In this document: piece after piece, positions 20,555 to 24,349 of the stretch
Layout: every line of letters starts with the position of its first letter
How positions within the stretch are numbered: position 1 is the stretch's first letter
Assembly: GCA_036674765.1 (NCBI GenBank)
Contig: JARVKI010000196.1
Location: forward strand, 1-24,349
Origin: Seiridium cupressi
Taxonomy: Eukaryota; Ascomycota; Sordariomycetes; Amphisphaeriales; Sporocadaceae
Length of the DNA: 24,349 nt
Reading direction: 5' to 3'
The notes under the pieces: generated by a model
Database searches by the model: none
The model's input: the letters and a program-made list of their open reading frames with translations, nothing else
What the model was told of the DNA's origin: nothing
Position numbers and translations under genes: made by a program

Positions 20555-23157
20555 TCAGTCATCAACACTTTCCCACGCCCCGACGTTGACACTACCCTCG
20601 CTCAAAACATCTACCTTCAGTCCTCCCCCCATCGCACCGCCCTGTCCACCACCCCCACCTCCGATTTGTTCAACGACAATCCAAAGTCCGCGTCTGGTGA
20701 TGTTCGGATCGAGATCGAATTCTGGAGTTCGCAACCCAGCGGTACCAAGCTCTCTGAAATCCCCATCTCCGGTAGATGCTATGATCTGCTTGTTCGGACC
20801 ACGTCCCGTCTCGATGGAGAGACGTAGGGTGGTAGATTTCGGTGTTGAGACTCCCGAGTGGATGGGATAACGACCGGGAGGTGTGATGACCACGCTGACC
20901 TTCGTGACGCGAGATGTCGTCAAGGAAGCTCTCTGTTTCACATCATCTGGTCCCTGAAAGACAAGTGGGCCGAGTGCTGTCCTCAACTTGCCCGCAGCGT
21001 CGCTCAGCACGGGTGCAATAAATGTGGGCTGCATGCTGCCGATGCGTAATGTGAATTCAGCAAGTTGACCAGGTTCGAAAGTGCTGCAGACGACAGTGTA
21101 TGTGCTCGCATCGACGTTCGCCACATACGCGAGGGCACAACCACGACGATAATCGCCCGACGAGCCCACTAGATCACGGACTGTGAGGGCCGTAACGCGT
21201 TGTCCCTTTGCCCAAACTAGGTCAATATGAACGGGAAGATCATCGTTTGCAGTACATAGCAGTATTGAAAGCGGGCCAGGCTTAGTGACAGTGACCGCGA
21301 ATTGCGGATTGCTCAGATAGCTTGGGCTCGCAGCATTCCCGCCCGCTGTACGGCGAGTCCAGGACCCCTGAGCCTCGGTATAATGTGCTAATGGATCGGC
21401 TGCCTGGCCGATGCTCAATGCGCTCCTCGAGAAAAAGGAGAGCGTAAAGCTGTACTTCGGCAAAGGCAAGCCGTGCTGCGCGACAGCAATGGTGTATTGT
21501 ACGCCCTTCTTGGCCTCGAAGGGTGCAAGAGTTTGAGGGGAATCAACAAAGTGACCGCGATATAATGATTTGTCACCTAGGGGTACACGTTTCCCTTGAC
21601 TATGGTCGAAGATATAGAGAGACATGAAACCGAGGCGGTTGGACACGTCTGCTAGGTTTGACGCCGTGGTGCGCGACTTGGCAATGGCAAGTTCGTCGTC
21701 TTGAAAATGGCGTGACAGCAAGATCCAGACACTTCCCGAAGCAGCTGCAGTCATCGAATACTGTGGGCTATGCGCGAAGGAGTCTGACATGCTCGGCACT
21801 GGGAGCTGCCATACAAAATGGTGATCTTGCCGCTCTGTGAAGAGTGCGGGATTCCAGTTCAAATATAGGGACTCAAAGTTTTGTGTCACGTCGTCGAAAT
21901 CCATCCAGAATGAGCCCGGTTTCAGCTTAGTTGGGTGACTCTCTGGATCGGTAGAGGATGAACCTGCCCCTTTCCAGACAAGCCCATCACACCACGGGTT
22001 CTTCACAAGCATTCTCCGAATTCCAGATGTTTCTGAGAGGTCAAGTACTGCGTAGTCATGCTCTCCTGCCAGTCCTAATGTTTCTTCTTCCAATTCGGAG
22101 AGGCGGCCGGTACCAAGAGTGATCACGACATCTCCATAATCGTAAGCTTTCTTGACTCGGGACCAAGTCTGGTTGAAGTCAATATCATCGCTCTGGAGGA
22201 ACAGTTGCTGCGGTATCCAGCCGGTGAGAACCCAAAGATCTGTCCCAGAATTGCTCCCGGGGAAGTCGTAACCACCTCGCACTTTGAGGTATGCTTTTTC
22301 CATAAGCGCTGGCCAGATGAGTCGGGAATTCTGCCTGTCTACCACGTAGAGTGTGCGTGAGTTTGTCGATGATGGTAGCCTGTCGTCGATGACAACTTTC
22401 CTGAAGCACCCATTGAAGTACATACGGAAGACATATCTACCGCTCGCAGATACCTTGGGCTGTCCATTCTTGGGATCGATGGGAAACATCAAAGCTGGCA
22501 GTATAGATGTCGGTCCTGGTCGCAGATGTTTGATACTCGCGCATAGACTGGCGACGACTGAGCAGTCTGTTGTGATATCCTGGACCAGGTCATAATCTTC
22601 GTCCGCCTCTACTAGGCTCTGTTCCACCAACTCTTCCTTGACATCGGCTTTGTCAAAGCTTCCGGCGTCCAGTGGTCGCTTCCAGCCGCCGAAAACCTCA
22701 TGCTGTCTCTCGGACAGGGGAAACCTGGCGTGATCCACGAACGGAGGCCCTTCAAAGTCATCCGGATCTGGGTCTGCCTCCCATGGAGGAAAAATATTAT
22801 CGTGTAATTTGGAGCCACGAAGTAAAATGTTCTTCTCGCTCGTGGGAAGCTGGCGTGCAAGACGAGGTAGCTTCAAGCGCTTCTCAACTTCGCTAACCAT
22901 ATCACCTGCTTTGGCAGTCTTCTTCAACCGTTCTGCCCGAGAAATTAGATCGTTGATCTTCTTTTTCAGTCGAGCTTTTTCTGACGGGTCCTTAGTTGCG
23001 TTGGCTGCCTTCATATACAACTCGGCAGCAGCTATGGCATGATCCAGGGCTTCCTGGCCCGTCGACCGGTCGACCTGGGCCTCACGCTCCTAGTAGATAT
23101 CAGTGAGTAAGTTCATGTACTCGTGAGGTTCGCACTAACCCGAGCCTTCATCTCCAT
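20555..23157 (-). CDS. palB: Calpain-like cysteine protease of the ambient-pH pathway (PalB/Rim13)
   Basis: Exon 1 is only six codons (23157-23140). A 50-nt intron (GTTAGT to CTACTAG) separates it from exon 2 (23089-20555), giving 850 aa, close to the usual length of PalB (about 840). Residues 1-75 form an MIT domain (ERE...GQEALDHAIAAAELYMKAAN and the following helices), which in this family binds ESCRT-III and brings the protease to the plasma-membrane pH-sensing complex. The calpain core follows, with catalytic Cys182 in TTDCSVVASL, His350 in GEHDYAVLDL and Asn370 in VKNPWCDG. The C-terminal half (about 400-850) holds the beta-rich calpain C2-like domains. PalB makes the signalling cleavage of the zinc-finger factor PacC at alkaline pH. 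All three catalytic residues are present, so the enzyme looks intact. A second in-frame ATG lies two codons downstream. Confidence 0.95.
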
Positions 23158-24272
23158 GGCGTAGGTGTGAAAGTAACGCGTTTGGAGGACCCAGAGTAGT
23201 TTGCCCTCGCTAAGCCTGATGGGATGGTGAAGATCTCGTCAATTAGGCCTAGATTGGATCCAAGCCAATATTTACTTATGAATTGGTCATGATACATCAC
23301 CTGGCCTTCGAATGTCTTGGGTCTGCCGCACTGCTGCCCATTGTACAGATGATTGGGCCCTTCGTTCTGGTCTAAGCCACACTCGATGCTTAGCGATGCT
23401 GTACCCAACCAGCCTGGGCTTAAGGAGGTTCAAAGAAGAGGGGATGTGGGACTCGATTGTCAAGAGACACCAGGCCACTCGTCGAGGCAGAGGGGGGGCG
23501 TTGCCCTTTGCACTTTGTAGCAAGCCTATATATCACCCAAAAATAGTGGAATCAAAGTCATGCAGTGCAAAGCATATCCCTATAGTAAGGCAGCTCGTCA
23601 TACCCAACGTCGGAGGTGAAGATAACAGGGGCTCCCCTGAGGGAGGCGTGACCCCGACATTTTGCCGGTTAGCTTTGGAAATGGGTTTAACTGATTAATG
23701 CTGCAGGATCTCTCTACCTTGGAAGCTGCTGAGCAGAGAGGGTGCTCGCAAGTTTACTCCTGAGAAATCACGGGTTGCGCCCATTGCCTGGAGGCGCCAA
23801 GACAACCGACTTGAAGAAAAAAGGATTCTAGTGTTTGCTATGCGGGAGAAACGTCAAATTAGGCGAATGCTCCTGCGCGGGAACCAGGCCCAGTCAGATC
23901 GGGTGCTGGCTTCAATTGCTTTGCCTATTTCGCGCCCAGTCAGTCCTTCGATACCCCCTGGTTTTCTTGGTCACAAGGGCTTTAGGTGGGTGCCAACACA
24001 CTCCGAGCATGCAGCTCAGAATTGATCATCGATTGCCAACGCTCAAAAGCGCAGACATGCATAGTGGAATTGCACAGCATGACTCGGCGGCCATTTGTTT
24101 CAATTCATTCCAAGACGCCCAAGTAGCCGCAACCGGTAGATCGGTTCCCCAGTTTTTACACTATGTACCTAAAAGCTTGCCGAGCGGTCGGACAACTGGG
24201 TAACCTAGCGTGATAAGATAAGAAATGGCCGAGGTTCTTTTGACAATATGACCTTCACAAGCACTGGTCATA
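23158..24272. other. Upstream region of palB; no gene seen
   Basis: This is the promoter side of palB and then unassigned sequence to the contig end. Open frames reach about 128 codons but have no recognisable features. A doubled GATA motif, TGATAAGATAAG, lies at 24211-24222 on the plus strand and could bind GATA-type regulators of a gene beyond the edge, though short motifs like this are weak evidence. Confidence 0.4.

Positions 24273-24349
<77 letters not shown>
24273..24349. other. Terminal poly-G run, probable assembly artefact
   Basis: The last 77 bases are G except for a single C at 24309. This mirrors the poly-C run at the other end and is best explained as poly-G read tails carried into the assembly. 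Confidence 0.8.

Noticed and set aside
23300..23801. GCCARG hexamers upstream of palB (23300-23305 minus, 23796-23801 plus) as PacC sites
   Set aside because: A degenerate hexamer is expected by chance in a kilobase, so two copies are not evidence of autoregulation.

Overview
This is a piece of nuclear genome from a filamentous ascomycete fungus, most likely a Sordariomycete and possibly Hypocreales. The evidence is short introns (50-195 nt) with GTRAGT-like donors and CTAAC/CTGAC branch sites, single genes on both strands rather than operons, and protein families typical of Pezizomycotina (a CluA/Tif31 protein, a PalB calpain, a Frp1-like ferric reductase, a Yippee protein). The class assignment is inference. 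The real sequence runs from 76 to 24272. The 75-base C run at the left end and the roughly 77-base G run at the right end look like assembly or sequencing artefacts.

Layout, left to right. (1) The first coding exon of a gene reading leftward off the end (106-219, minus). (2) A three-exon minus-strand gene (2111-3053) that no single open reading frame reveals. It encodes about 249 residues: 21 tandem hexapeptides made by an 18-bp minisatellite, followed by two C2H2-type zinc fingers. (3) A gene-poor stretch with one weak spliced candidate (4302-4571, plus). (4) CLU1/TIF31 (5100-9116, minus, four exons, 1277 aa). (5) A divergently transcribed two-exon gene for an 833-aa protein I do not recognise, with a KEN box and a basic tail (10120-12707, plus). 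(6) A 3.9-kb stretch with no convincing gene, whose right part is promoter and leader for (7) a ferric reductase-family membrane oxidoreductase (16627-18471, plus, two exons, 594 aa). (8) A 110-aa Yippee-like zinc protein (19367-19894, plus, two exons), whose frame stays open for 87 codons beyond its amber stop. (9) The PalB/Rim13 calpain-like protease (20555-23157, minus, two exons, 850 aa).

The genes do not form a biosynthetic cluster. CLU1 (mitochondrial distribution and translation), PalB (alkaline-pH signalling), the ferric reductase (metal reduction) and Yippee look like independent core-genome genes. The most unusual locus is the hexapeptide-repeat zinc-finger gene in the left 5 kb. 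That flank is gene-sparse and also holds weak, ambiguous coding-like pieces. All exon structures come from reading splice signals and frame continuity by eye, without transcript or database support.
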